A program made the position numbers and the translations under genes. The notes under the pieces are model-generated. The model worked only from the letters and a program-made list of their open reading frames with translations, ran no database searches and was not told the DNA's origin. Positions 54,911 to 64,000 of a stretch of 64,000 nucleotides of DNA are shown piece by piece. The DNA comes from Chloroflexus sp. MS-G. GTDB lineage: Bacteria > Chloroflexota > Chloroflexia > Chloroflexales > Chloroflexaceae. The stretch is taken from positions 1-64,000 of the forward strand of contig NZ_JPIM01000010.1 in assembly GCF_000735195.1 (NCBI RefSeq), given 5' to 3'. Numbering within the stretch: position 1 is the first letter of the stretch; every line of letters begins with the position of its first letter.

Positions 54911-57900
54911 CTAGCGGCGGACTTGTTCCAACACTGCTTTCAACTGCTCCACCTGTGCTACTTCACCGGTACGGCCTCTGTTTCTAAGTACTGCTAACAT
55001 GCGTTGGGTTTCAGCGATAGCGGCGTCATACTGAAGTGTCTCGCTCAATACCAGCGTGTATTGTTGACTGAGCGCAACGTTTTCGGGCTGAATCGCCACC
55101 GCTCGGGCGTATGGCTCTACCGCGCCGGCAATATCGCCAGCCTGAACTGCCAGGTGGGCCACAGCCGCGTATAATCTGCCAGCCTGATCTACCAGCGTCG
55201 GTATCTCAATGGCCCGTTCTGGTTTCCCTTTGACATCGGCTAGAGTTTGTTCAGCACGTTCAGCCTGCACCGCAAATGCGCGACGCAGTTGACTCAGCAA
55301 ATCAGGGCGACTGCTCAAAGCTCTGGCAATGCGATCGAGGTTGTCTACCACCTGCTGCGGTGAACGTTCGATTGCCTGTACGTAGAAGGTCGTTGCTGCA
55401 TCAAGATCGCCGGTACGGAAGCGTATTAGGTCACCACGTCGTAGTGCTGTATCACCGTAGCGTGGATCAAGTTGGGCTGAGGTCTGCAACAGCTCATCGG
55501 CTTGCTGAAAAAAGGTACCTGCCTGATGAGCATCACCGCTGGTAGTAGCGTATTCGGCCAATTGCATCAGAACGCCAGCCCGCTCGTTTATCAAGGTTAC
55601 ATCACGAGGTGCAATCGTGGCGACCCGTTCATACCATTGGAGTGCTGTATACAGCCGTTGCACGTCACCCGTCCAGCCGTACCAAAAGGTATTAACGCGA
55701 CCCAGGTTTGCGTAGTGATCTTTATTCAACGGACTGATCTGGTGAGCGCGTAACAAAGCAGCTTCAGCATAGGCCAGCAGACGTATCGGTGATGAACGTT
55801 GGACGAAGGCCGTAACTGCCGGAATCCCGTCAAGCTGGAGGAGTGTATCGAGGTGAACCTGACCGGCATCACCAAGCGCACCCCCTTGCGCACGCAGCGT
55901 ATTTGCTAGCGTCATAAGAGTACGGGTGAGATGAAGATAGTAAAAATCCTCACTCGGATTAGCCCGGATCGTTCCAATGTATTCGTTTAGAGCTGCCAGC
56001 AATGTTTGCGCTGACCCTTGACCCTGATCGGCATAACTTTGGGCCTGCTGAAAACGCATATCGGCATAAATCGGTTGCAGGTTCAGCCACCAGATGAGAG
56101 CAGTGGTACACAATCCAATCAAGCTAGCAACCCCAAGCATACTTTTATCAGCCTGTCGCGATGCAGGGCGTGGCGGATTGCGACGAGCGGCTTGGCGTCC
56201 GGTCGGCTTTGCCGGTATCGTTTGCGGTTCGGTAATCGTTACCGATGGCTGCACGCTCTCCATATGGGCTACGGCGACACTCAGGCCCAGCAACATCCAG
56301 AACATCATCAGGGTGGCAACAATCGGGATACCGGTCAACCCTTCAACCAGGTGTGCCGTCACTGCGCTAAGAATTGCAATAACGAGCAGTTGATGACGCC
56401 AGCTTGTTGCGGTCCGTAATTGATGCAGGCAATACATGGTCAGACTGCCAATCACCCAGAGATACATTGCTAGGCCAAGTAAACCTTTGGTTACAACTTC
56501 ATCGAGGAGAGCCTGATGCGAGCGATCAGGGGAAGCACCGCGCGCCTCGACATTCGCCAGCGATGGTGGATAAAAGCGATTGAACGCTACGAACATACTT
56601 TCCGGCCCCCAACCGATGAAGAGCCGTAGAGGGTCACTCGTGATCAGCGCAAGCGTACCGCCAGCGTGTTCATCACCAAACCAGATCAGCCGTCGCACCA
56701 GGCCGGTACCGCTCTCAATCTCAAGCAACCGACCCATCCGACCGATGTAGGGAACATCACGTAGCCGATGGAAGAAGGGGGCGTCTGACACATTAAACAC
56801 GATCAAGAACCCACCAACCGTCAGCGTTATTGCGACCCAACCTGCTAACAGTTGCCCCAACCGACGACTGTTGCGCTGATCACCATCGGCGGCGAAGCGT
56901 TGTTTTCCAAACCAGAGGGCCAGCGAAATGAATAGAAAGAGACCGGCGCCCAACCCGATCCACGGGCCACGGCTCTGACTGAAAAAGATCGTGGTCAGTA
57001 TCAGTCCGAGCACGATTGTACTGCCTGTCGCTCGGAGTTGCCAGGTAAGACGTGATGGCTCTTGCGGTGCTCTCCCAAGCATACTCAGGCCGTAGGCACC
57101 GACCAATGCCACAACAGCCAGTATTAACCAGAGCCACCAATCGAGGGCATTGGCCGCAACCTCAGCCGCAGCAACCTGCTGAATACCGCTAGCTGCATTG
57201 ACCGCAAACGCAATACCAAAGCCGAGCAGGTAGATTAGGGTCAGCACAAGGGGCCAGCGCGGAAGAGCAGAGCTACCCGATACAGTCAGCAGCCACCAAA
57301 GTGCCGATGCACAGAAAATAGCGCCTGGAAAACACCACCAGTACCGGAAATCCACTGTTCGGACTGCTACACTGAACTTGACCGTTGCCAGAATGAGCAA
57401 AGCGCCGGCTAGCCACAAGAGCACGCGGATGATCGCCCAACGCCACTCGGCAGATGGCTGAGTCGGAACTGGCGCTGTCCGTATCGCTGCCAGGGCAGCG
57501 AATAACCGGTAAAGCGCCAGTGGGACGATCATAATCAAGTATGCAGCAACAAAAATTGAATTCCCCAACGTTGAGGCAACACGCGAGATAACGTCACCTC
57601 GCCATGGCAACGGATCGAGCTGGTAGTGCTGCATAATGCCGTAAAGAGCAACCACCGTTGCAGTAGACAGATTGAGCGAAATAAAGCGCTCGCGTTGAGC
57701 AGGAGAACGCAGGGTTGTTGCAATCAGCAGAGCAAATACGAGATACGACAGAAACGTGTACAGTCCCTGCATTCGCTGATAAGACCCCCACAGACTGGTA
57801 GCCGGTGTTACCGAGGTGATAGTCGTAACAATAAAGATCGTCGTATAACCGGTGATCGGCCAGAATAGAGGATGTTTGCGGAGGGTTGCCCAATCCCAAC

Positions 57901-58126
57901 CAATCCGCTGCGTCGCGGTAGAACGTTGATCGACCCGACTGAGCAACCAGATCAGCGCCGCCGCAGCACCGACAAGGGCCAGTGAACGTAAAACAGCAGC
58001 CTTATCAGGTTCAAAATGACGAGCCGAATAGAGATTGAAATAGATTGGTATAAACGTGAGAGCAAGCAACCAGCTCGCCTCGACGATACGAGCACTCCAG
58101 CGGCTGATTGTATGTTGTGAGGACAT
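54911..58126 (-). CDS. O-antigen ligase/polymerase-like membrane protein with TPR domain
   Basis: 1071 residues. The first ~620 residues contain roughly twelve to fourteen membrane helices and the large loop with RGPWIGLGAGLFLFISLAL and GPESMFVAFNRFYPP, DRSHQALLDEVVTKGLLGLA, which are characteristic of the Wzy/WaaL O-antigen ligase family. The C-terminal ~400 residues form TPR-like helical repeats (for example LRRGDLIRFRTGDLDAATTFYVQAIERSP). Probably joins or polymerises lipid-linked glycans outside the membrane. It is followed 64 bases later by the WecA-like transferase gene. Confidence 0.85.
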   Translation of the reverse strand: MSSQHTISRWSARIVEASWLLALTFIPIYFNLYSARHFEPDKAAVLRSLALVGAAAALIWLLSRVDQRSTATQRIGWDWATLRKHPLFWPITGYTTIFIVTTITSVTPATSLWGSYQRMQGLYTFLSYLVFALLIATTLRSPAQRERFISLNLSTATVVALYGIMQHYQLDPLPWRGDVISRVASTLGNSIFVAAYLIMIVPLALYRLFAALAAIRTAPVPTQPSAEWRWAIIRVLLWLAGALLILATVKFSVAVRTVDFRYWWCFPGAIFCASALWWLLTVSGSSALPRWPLVLTLIYLLGFGIAFAVNAASGIQQVAAAEVAANALDWWLWLILAVVALVGAYGLSMLGRAPQEPSRLTWQLRATGSTIVLGLILTTIFFSQSRGPWIGLGAGLFLFISLALWFGKQRFAADGDQRNSRRLGQLLAGWVAITLTVGGFLIVFNVSDAPFFHRLRDVPYIGRMGRLLEIESGTGLVRRLIWFGDEHAGGTLALITSDPLRLFIGWGPESMFVAFNRFYPPSLANVEARGASPDRSHQALLDEVVTKGLLGLAMYLWVIGSLTMYCLHQLRTATSWRHQLLVIAILSAVTAHLVEGLTGIPIVATLMMFWMLLGLSVAVAHMESVQPSVTITEPQTIPAKPTGRQAARRNPPRPASRQADKSMLGVASLIGLCTTALIWWLNLQPIYADMRFQQAQSYADQGQGSAQTLLAALNEYIGTIRANPSEDFYYLHLTRTLMTLANTLRAQGGALGDAGQVHLDTLLQLDGIPAVTAFVQRSSPIRLLAYAEAALLRAHQISPLNKDHYANLGRVNTFWYGWTGDVQRLYTALQWYERVATIAPRDVTLINERAGVLMQLAEYATTSGDAHQAGTFFQQADELLQTSAQLDPRYGDTALRRGDLIRFRTGDLDAATTFYVQAIERSPQQVVDNLDRIARALSSRPDLLSQLRRAFAVQAERAEQTLADVKGKPERAIEIPTLVDQAGRLYAAVAHLAVQAGDIAGAVEPYARAVAIQPENVALSQQYTLVLSETLQYDAAIAETQRMLAVLRNRGRTGEVAQVEQLKAVLEQVRR

Positions 58127-58213
58127 ATCGATTCCAACAACCTCTCTGTTCCAACACTATAACGTGGCCGTACCGGAGAGTCATGAACGAGGGAACTTCT
58201 GTATGGTGCAACA

Positions 58214-59971
58214 TCACGACCGGGTAAGTTCTGCCTGACGATGCAACTTCCAGGCTTGCGCTCGTTCGAGGATCTGACGAGCATTAGCCCGACTGTGATC
58301 GCCAGGAGTACCGTCGAGCATGGCGGCAATCTCTTCAACCCGCTGCTCAGGCGACAAGCGCTCAACACTGGTACGTGTGCGGCCATCAACAACTTCTTTG
58401 CGAATGTGATAATGGGCATGAGCAAAAGCTGCTACCTGGGGCAAATGCGTAATGCACAACACCTGATGACGTTGACTGATGAACCACAATTTTTGACCAA
58501 CCACGTGACCGGCACGGCCACCGACACCAACATCGATCTCATCGAAGACCAGCGTCGGCACATCATCAACTTGTGACAAAATCGATTTGAGCGCCAACAA
58601 CAGACGGGCACTTTCACCACCCGACGCGATCCGCGCCAGTGGTTTCAGCGGTTCACCGGGGTTCGGCGAAATTAGAAATTCAACCCGATCAACGCCGGTA
58701 CGGTCGCATGCCAGGCGTCGATCATGAATCAGCGGCCCGTCAGGATCATCTTCCCAGGTAAATTGCACTGCAAAACGGATATTTGGCATTGCCAGATCGT
58801 TCATGGCAATACTGATTTGCCGGCTCAGTTCTTCACCGACTCGTTTTCGTTGTTGTGAGAGTTCACCGGCACAACGGGCCAGCTCGTCTAACAATACTCG
58901 TTCTTGTTGTTCCAACGCTGCGATCTGAGATGCACTATTGCTCAATTGCTCAATCTCGTGTTCAGCGTTCGCTGCCCGCTCGATCAACGTCGCCAGATCA
59001 ACCCCATACTTACGCTGCAAATTGCGCAAAACAGTCAGCCGATCTTCAATCGCATCAAGCCGATGTGGATCAACTTCAAGGTTCGAGCGATACCGGCGCA
59101 AGGCAACAACCAGGTCTTCAAGCTGATAGTGCAGTTCGGCAGCTTGCCGGGCGATAGGCTCAGCCCGGTCATCAAAACGGCTCAGCTCATTAAGCGCACT
59201 CACAGCCAGCGCCATCGCCTCGGTTGCCGGACGCCCTCCACGTCCACCCTCACCACTATAAAGCGCTCGATAGGCGTCTTCTGCCAGGGTTGCAATGCGT
59301 GCTGCGTTCTGGACAATACTGCGTTCGCGAAGAAGTTCTTCCTCTTCACCGGGCTTGATTTTTGCAGCAATAACATCCTCACGTAACAGTTGCAACTCTT
59401 CAATGCGAGCTTGCCGACGCGCTTCACCGGCGCGTAAATCGGCTAACTGTGCCTGAACTCTGCGCAATGCAGCAAGTTGATCGGCCACCTGCTGACGTAA
59501 GGGCAGCAGTTCACCGAAGCGATCAAGCAGATCAAGATGGGTACGTGGATTAAACAGCGATTGACCCTCGTGTTGACCATGGATATCAATCAATCGACTA
59601 CCAATCTCGCGCAGCGTTGCGCTGTTTACCGCCTGTCCGTTCACACGGGCGACACTACGCCCCGACTCAGCCGAAATCTCGCGTGTCAAAATGAGCTGAT
59701 CATCGCCCTCATCGAGCAGATCGTATTGGCTCAGCAATGGGATGAGTTGCGGGCAATCATCGAGACTAAAAACGCCTTCAATACGAGCACGGGTAGACCC
59801 TGCCCGAACGAATGTCGCATCAACGCGCTCACCGCGCAACGTACCGAGCGCATCGATAATAATCGATTTGCCGGCACCGGTCTCGCCGGTCAGCACGTTA
59901 AAACCCTGCTCAAAGCGCAGATGCAGTCGGTCAATAATTGCAAAATCCTGAATCTGCAACTCAATCAACAT
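58214..59971 (-). CDS. recN: DNA repair protein RecN
   Basis: 585 residues. SMC-like ATPase with Walker A GETGAGKSIIIDAL (30-43), a central coiled coil, the signature region IASGGESARLLLALK and Walker B VFDEIDVGVGGRAG. N-terminal LIELQIQDFAIID matches RecN. It acts in recombinational double-strand break repair. It lies 88 bases upstream of the O-antigen-ligase-like gene, so shared transcription is possible but functionally unrelated. Confidence 0.95.
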   Translation of the reverse strand: MLIELQIQDFAIIDRLHLRFEQGFNVLTGETGAGKSIIIDALGTLRGERVDATFVRAGSTRARIEGVFSLDDCPQLIPLLSQYDLLDEGDDQLILTREISAESGRSVARVNGQAVNSATLREIGSRLIDIHGQHEGQSLFNPRTHLDLLDRFGELLPLRQQVADQLAALRRVQAQLADLRAGEARRQARIEELQLLREDVIAAKIKPGEEEELLRERSIVQNAARIATLAEDAYRALYSGEGGRGGRPATEAMALAVSALNELSRFDDRAEPIARQAAELHYQLEDLVVALRRYRSNLEVDPHRLDAIEDRLTVLRNLQRKYGVDLATLIERAANAEHEIEQLSNSASQIAALEQQERVLLDELARCAGELSQQRKRVGEELSRQISIAMNDLAMPNIRFAVQFTWEDDPDGPLIHDRRLACDRTGVDRVEFLISPNPGEPLKPLARIASGGESARLLLALKSILSQVDDVPTLVFDEIDVGVGGRAGHVVGQKLWFISQRHQVLCITHLPQVAAFAHAHYHIRKEVVDGRTRTSVERLSPEQRVEEIAAMLDGTPGDHSRANARQILERAQAWKLHRQAELTRS

Positions 59972-60437
59972 ATGGCAGGTACTACACTATATCTGAGCGA
60001 GCGTCTATACGTTGCGAACTTATTTCCTGGCTTCAACCCCTGCTGCCGTGTTAGAGGAGGCAAGGAGAGGAAATTCGTGCACGGCGCCAGCCGCACTTAC
60101 CAGGAAACGCTTTGTTGATAATGATCACCGTCTTGCATTTTACCATAACCACATGCCCGCGGTTGGTGGAGCTTATACCAATTCTGGCACGAGGAACCGG
60201 GTCTTATCGTGCCACTCCTACGCCGCACTGATCCCATCCGTTCACCGCATTCCGTTCGCCAACGTATAAGTTTGGGAGAAGGATACCCGGCTGTCGCAGA
60301 CAGAGGGAGATGCAGGTCAGCGACGGTTGTCTCCGTTTCGTGCTGCGAAGAACGCAGTGATGCTGGGAGAGGACGATAGCCGCATCGCTAATATATTGCA
60401 ACAGTGTCGGCATCGGTGCTGCGGAGCACACCTGGCG

Positions 60438-60488
60438 GCCCTCACCTTCCCCCTGGCCTCCTCCTCTCCCTGTAGGGAAGAGGGGAGG
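60438..60488. repeat. intergenic repeat, 'ccttcccc' family
   Basis: caccttccccctggcctcc followed by a cctctccct/agggaagagggg hairpin; resembles the copies at 365-411 and 4779-4852. Confidence 0.55.
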
Positions 60489-60954
60489 AACGTAGGTCTG
60501 AGAGAAAGAACGCTGAAAACCTCTCACGCTGTAGTCGCACGGGCGCCGTACATGCCCGATGAAACGTTTTTGATCAGGCGCTTAGACGTTGCATAGATGA
60601 CTCTCAATTCTGTCGTGATTAACGCACCGATGAACGGATAGAGTATCGCGGCAATGCGCAGGCGCTAGTTCTCGACATTGAGACGGTGATAATAACAGTT
60701 AGTTGTCACCGTCACATATGTTGGCGACTATTGCAAATTGGTCTGTTCAGGTGATGGAATGAGTAAGGCTATCGGTCAATGAAGTGTTAATGAGGCGTGC
60801 AATTGTTACCCCCGCATACTGTATGACGCGGGCCAGAGGCCAGCGAAACGGTACAGGTCGGGGCTCGTCGTGAGCAGGAGCATGACATGCTTTAGCGCAT
60901 CACGTATTGCCGAAAACTGAAAACTTTGCAAAATCCTATGCAGCACAAAAGTTC

Positions 60955-60983
60955 TTGACAGTCAACAATACCTCTGCTATAAT
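60955..60983 (+). promoter_or_regulatory. perfect-consensus housekeeping promoter
   Basis: TTGACA (60955-60960), 17 bases, TATAAT (60978-60983). Both hexamers and spacing are exact. Drives the gene at 61053 with a ~60-nt leader. Confidence 0.88.
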
Positions 60984-61052
60984 TCCGAACAAGTGAGCTA
61001 TCGAACCTTTGTTCTATTTTTATAGACACACTCTCTGGAGAGGAGGCCCGCA

Positions 61053-61580
61053 ATGGCAGTGACCAGTCGTGAAATCCGCTCACCACGTCGGATGTCTTCA
61101 ATTGCCATGCCCAAGCTGGCCCTCAGCAATTCTGCCTATATTGTAACCAGCCTGCTGGCAATTCTCGCTATATACGTTTTGGTGAGTGCTTTTATTAGTT
61201 GGGGTCAGACACTGCTCGACGACTGGCAGTATGGTCGGCCACGCACATTTCATCTGATCGCCGAAGTTGGTCGTCCTGAAGAGACTATTGGTCCAACACG
61301 CTTAATCGCGATGAATCTTGATCGTCAGGTACTCATTCTAGAGATTCCAGGAGGTGACGTGACTAAGACACGAACCATTGTAGGTCCGTACCTTGTTGGG
61401 GCGCATGAGAACCTGACGCCAGTCACGATGCGTCTAACCGATATGAATGGTGATGGAATGCTCGATCTGGTGGTTGGGATCAAGAATGAGGAAATCGTGT
61501 ACCTCAATCGCGGTGATAGTTTTGGATTGGTGACGGCGGAAGAGCGGCAGCAGCTTCTGCGTCAGTTGAAGAGTCGTTAG
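61053..61580 (+). CDS. membrane-anchored protein with FG-GAP/VCBS-like motif, function unknown
   Basis: 175 residues, ATG with gaggagg ahead. A basic N-terminus (~1-28), one transmembrane helix (~31-50), then an extracytoplasmic domain. The C-terminal part has DMNGDGMLDLVVGI, a calcium-loop motif of FG-GAP/VCBS repeats; only one such repeat is visible. Not recognised further. Its perfect promoter predicts strong constitutive expression. Confidence 0.72.
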   Translation: MAVTSREIRSPRRMSSIAMPKLALSNSAYIVTSLLAILAIYVLVSAFISWGQTLLDDWQYGRPRTFHLIAEVGRPEETIGPTRLIAMNLDRQVLILEIPGGDVTKTRTIVGPYLVGAHENLTPVTMRLTDMNGDGMLDLVVGIKNEEIVYLNRGDSFGLVTAEERQQLLRQLKSR

Positions 61581-62206
61581 ATTGTTCGGCGTTGTGGCAG
61601 GTAGAGCGGGTATCTAGCGCGCAAGCTTTACGCACGTACACGTAGACGATACTTCACCGGGCTGCGGCCTACTCTTCAGACAGTGATGTAGAGTTGGCAA
61701 AGGTATCTAGCTTTTTCTTCCTGCCTCTGGTCGATTGTACTGCTGCCGAGAGAAATGCGCTTCTCGCTAATTATGTTCATCTCTATCGCCGAATCGGTAG
61801 AGAAGGAATAGTTTACAAGAGCGCGATCAGAAACCTGAGCTGTTGATGCGCTCGTAGTGCCTTATTTGCCGCACCGCGTCTCTCCGAAGAAGCGGTGCGG
61901 GTGTGTTCTACTGTATCGTGGAAGGGATGGTTTGGAGCAGGATTATGCTATCGCCGAGGGTGTAGCGATGTCAATTTGATCGTATCATCATGGTCGATCC
62001 TGGTTGTCCAACCCTCATTACCTGTATGGCTGAGATGCCAATAGGGGGTGAAAGGATTTTTTCACTCTCGTCGAACTGATTGTCACTAGCAATGACTATC
62101 TACAACACGACAATACGACAAATCCATATCCGACGCGATCTGGGCCGACCATGTGTTACCTTTGCAAGATACTTCCATCGTAGTGTTCTGAGTCGGCTCT
62201 CCAAGA
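61581..62206. other. spacer between convergent genes
   Basis: No gene was seen. It holds the hairpin at 61869-61900; the rest has no recognisable signal. Confidence 0.5.
61869..61900. terminator. hairpin ccgcaccgc/gcggtgcgg
   Basis: Perfect 9-bp arms with a 14-base loop, about 290 bases after the preceding stop; no U-run. Could be a distal terminator. Confidence 0.4.
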
Positions 62207-63283
62207 TCATTGTTTCTGATCACGCTCTGAACTATTCTCTACATCGTAGCGTGCTACACCTGGTACTTCACAAATGAGGTCTGGACCATATAGCCCGCCC
62301 GGTGTATGAAATCCTGCTGCAATCTGCCCATTCAACACACGCTGAACGATAAGCACGGCAGTCATAACCGTGAGCGCGTAGCCTTCGGGACCAACCAAAC
62401 GGCTCATTACCCGTTGCCCACGCTCGTCTCTTGCCTCACCGGCGATGATGCTCTTCCCGGTGCGACGGGTTGTCTCGTCTGGTCCCTCAAGCGTCCGTCT
62501 AAACCAGGCTCGCAGTATGTGTCGTACAGGCCTGAGTCGTAGGATTGGCAACAGTGTCCGTACTATTCCCAGCCAGGGCAACATTCGACGCGGGATGGCC
62601 ACGAAAACCGTTATGTTGGGAATACCGGTCGTATAGTACGCGGTAGCGACATCACCCCACGGGATGCTTACACAGGGCTGAGGGCCATGACCAAAGTCGA
62701 ACGTTCGCACATCACGAAGCGGTAGAGTCGCTACTAGTCGGCCCTGACGCCGTTCGCACCCTTGCCCTGCCATGGTCAACATCGTGATCGCAGTACCACG
62801 AGAGATACTGCCAAGTGCACGAAAGGCTAGCGTCAGTTCGGTTGCACCTGGAAGCCGACGTGCTAAGTGGGCAGATAGACAGTCTGAAGGAACCACATCA
62901 AAACCGACACCGGGCATGAGCATTACGCCAGCCTGTCGAGCGGCACGATCTTGCTGCGCGATTGCCTCGAAAACACTGATCTCACCGGTAATATCGAGAT
63001 AGTGCACGCCAGACTGCAAACACGCCCGTACCATTGGTGCACTGGTTTCCTGAAATGGTCCGGCACAATGGAGAACCAGACGCATACCCTGCAACGCCCG
63101 ATGCAATTCAGCTTCGTTGTCTAATCGACAAATCGTAAATGGTACGTTCAACTCATTCGCCAAAGCTGTAATCTGTACCGCATTGCGGCCAGCTAATCTT
63201 GGGCGCAGACCAGCCTGTACCGCTGCTCGTGCAATCAGTTGACCGGTGTAACCGTTGGCGCCGTAGATCATCCAATCTTCCAT
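62207..63283 (-). CDS. saccharopine dehydrogenase-like NAD(P)-binding protein
   Basis: 358 residues from ATG 63283, chosen because ggag lies 8 bases ahead and MEDWMIYGANGYTGQLIAR is the family N-terminus; the frame is open to 63349. Rossmann motif GANGYTGQLIA, then RLVLHCAGPFQETSAPMVRACLQSGVHYLDITGE, typical of the saccharopine dehydrogenase / trans-acting enoyl reductase family. Several such proteins act on lipid or polyketide double bonds; others are of unknown function. No lysine-pathway neighbours support true saccharopine dehydrogenase. Substrate unknown. Confidence 0.82.
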   Translation of the reverse strand: MEDWMIYGANGYTGQLIARAAVQAGLRPRLAGRNAVQITALANELNVPFTICRLDNEAELHRALQGMRLVLHCAGPFQETSAPMVRACLQSGVHYLDITGEISVFEAIAQQDRAARQAGVMLMPGVGFDVVPSDCLSAHLARRLPGATELTLAFRALGSISRGTAITMLTMAGQGCERRQGRLVATLPLRDVRTFDFGHGPQPCVSIPWGDVATAYYTTGIPNITVFVAIPRRMLPWLGIVRTLLPILRLRPVRHILRAWFRRTLEGPDETTRRTGKSIIAGEARDERGQRVMSRLVGPEGYALTVMTAVLIVQRVLNGQIAAGFHTPGGLYGPDLICEVPGVARYDVENSSERDQKQ

Positions 63284-63651
63284 TGCTGTTACTCCGGTTT
63301 GAGAATGGCCTATCCGACAAACATGCTCACCCGACTTAGTACAGCCCATGGCGGTGTGAGAAGGCGGTCACATCACTACTCTCTTTTGATTTTGTAGTCG
63401 AAAGAGAGCGATGCTAAGGCGAGACCAATCTCTTCGCTCGATAGAAATGACTCCGAAAGAGGACAGTCAGAGAGGTAAGAGTCTCAGTCGTGTACTACAC
63501 GATAAGGGAGGGAACATTTTGGCATATCAATAACTCAGACATCGGCATTGGTTCAATGATACTACTCCCCTACTTTCTTCCATTTGCACGTGTAGTCTGC
63601 TCGTTTATACGGTGCTGAACCTCCTTTCTTACGCTTGCATATGATTGGTTT
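63284..63651. other. spacer without a gene
   Basis: A short frame on the minus strand (63570-63821) overlaps the next gene and has no domain. No promoter or hairpin stands out. Confidence 0.45.
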
Positions 63652-64000
63652 TCAGCTCTCGCCATCCTCCTTTGCGGGGTTCCCAACCTCGCGCCCAGAT
63701 TGAATACTCTCATACCAACTGGGATGCTCTTTACGCAACCGCTCGAACTCTTCTGATGTATAAACAAACAGATCGATTCCCACTGGAAAGCCAACCGGCA
63801 AAAAATCGACGGCTCGTTCATGGAAAGCCTTATCTGTCGAAGCGACGATCACGCATAGATCAACATCACTTTTAGGGGTAGGTATCCCGTTCACCCAGGA
63901 GCCAAACCAGATAATACGTTCGATTTCCGCGTGCTCGGCACGCAACCTGGCAGCGTAGTGGGCAACAGCCTGCTCAATGGAGGCACGGTCAATCGATTTG
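63652..64000 (-). CDS. minimal nucleotidyltransferase-domain protein, 5' end outside window
   Basis: The frame has no stop up to the window edge, so the start lies beyond 64000; at least 116 residues are visible, beginning SIDRASIEQAVAHYAARLRAE. GSWVNGIPTPKSDVDL is the nucleotidyltransferase GSx10DxD motif, followed by a third acidic residue in VGIDLFVYT. Such MNT-type proteins are often partnered with HEPN proteins in toxin-antitoxin pairs, where they AMPylate the HEPN toxin. Any partner would be upstream, outside the window. Confidence 0.78.
   Translation of the reverse strand, partial: KSIDRASIEQAVAHYAARLRAEHAEIERIIWFGSWVNGIPTPKSDVDLCVIVASTDKAFHERAVDFLPVGFPVGIDLFVYTSEEFERLRKEHPSWYESIQSGREVGNPAKEDGES

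Larger units (their letters stand above)
59972..61052. other. 1.1-kb spacer without a gene
   Basis: Frames here lack ribosome-binding sites and cross a dispersed palindrome (60438-60488). The only clear signal is a perfect-consensus promoter at 60955-60983 for the next gene. The middle part (60590-60950) shows nothing recognisable; it could hide a small RNA but no hairpin plus U-run was found. Confidence 0.55.

Overview
The window is chromosomal DNA from a filamentous anoxygenic phototroph of the genus Chloroflexus or a very close relative. The diagnostic content is a complete trifunctional propionyl-CoA synthase (the signature enzyme of the 3-hydroxypropionate bi-cycle) and a complete seven-gene alternative complex III operon (actABCDEFG), together with a haloarchaeal-type phosphomevalonate decarboxylase and Chloroflexi-style secreted proteins. 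No rRNA, tRNA, CRISPR array or transposase gene was seen. All recognisable genes look intact except the last, which runs off the right edge.

Layout. 882-4736: giant secreted protein (12 NHL blades, PA14, FN3, clostripain-like peptidase). 4873-7695 (minus): hemN and an FAD-dependent protoporphyrinogen oxidase, late haem/bacteriochlorophyll steps. 8041-10241: methyltransferase and GT4 glycosyltransferase. 10280-17474: duplicated gene pair, each a small anchored lectin-like protein followed by a secreted Asp-box protein; the small gene is almost identical in the two copies while the large one has diverged. 17998-22431 (minus): iron-uptake operon (EfeO-like lipoprotein, FTR1 permease, DUF2470-nitroreductase fusion) behind a consensus promoter whose -10 is covered by a DtxR/IdeR-like palindrome. 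22994-30471: polytopic membrane protein, histidine phosphatase, diacylglycerol-kinase-like protein, UbiB/ABC1 kinase, purDN, DUF123 protein. 30573-38644 (minus): act operon. 39303-41742: ychF and glycerate 2-kinase. 41918-43087 (minus): mevalonate-pathway decarboxylase. 43267-44994 (minus): guaB with a strong promoter, a folded ~185-nt leader and an intrinsic terminator before the gene. 45138-47793: small membrane protein and a membrane-anchored kinase. 48181-53649: propionyl-CoA synthase. 53806-59971 (minus): WecA/MraY-like transferase, O-antigen-ligase/TPR protein, recN. 61053-64000: small anchored protein with a perfect-consensus promoter, saccharopine-dehydrogenase-like protein, partial nucleotidyltransferase.

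How it fits together. Several genes serve phototrophic and autotrophic life: act (quinol to soluble electron carrier), haem/tetrapyrrole synthesis, propionyl-CoA synthase, and isoprenoid synthesis. Iron supply for these haem- and Fe-S-rich systems is represented by the FTR1 operon. Envelope/glycan genes and secreted proteins make up most of the rest.

Intergenic spacers are rich in short palindromes of at least three families, plus two copies of a ~205-bp MITE-like element with terminal inverted repeats and 4-bp target duplications. The least explained signals are the guaB leader RNA, the iron-operon operator and its DUF2470-nitroreductase, the MITE family, the near-identical lectin-like gene copies, and a shared C-terminal tail (aromatic-x-Pro-Leu-x-x-Arg) on three large secreted proteins.
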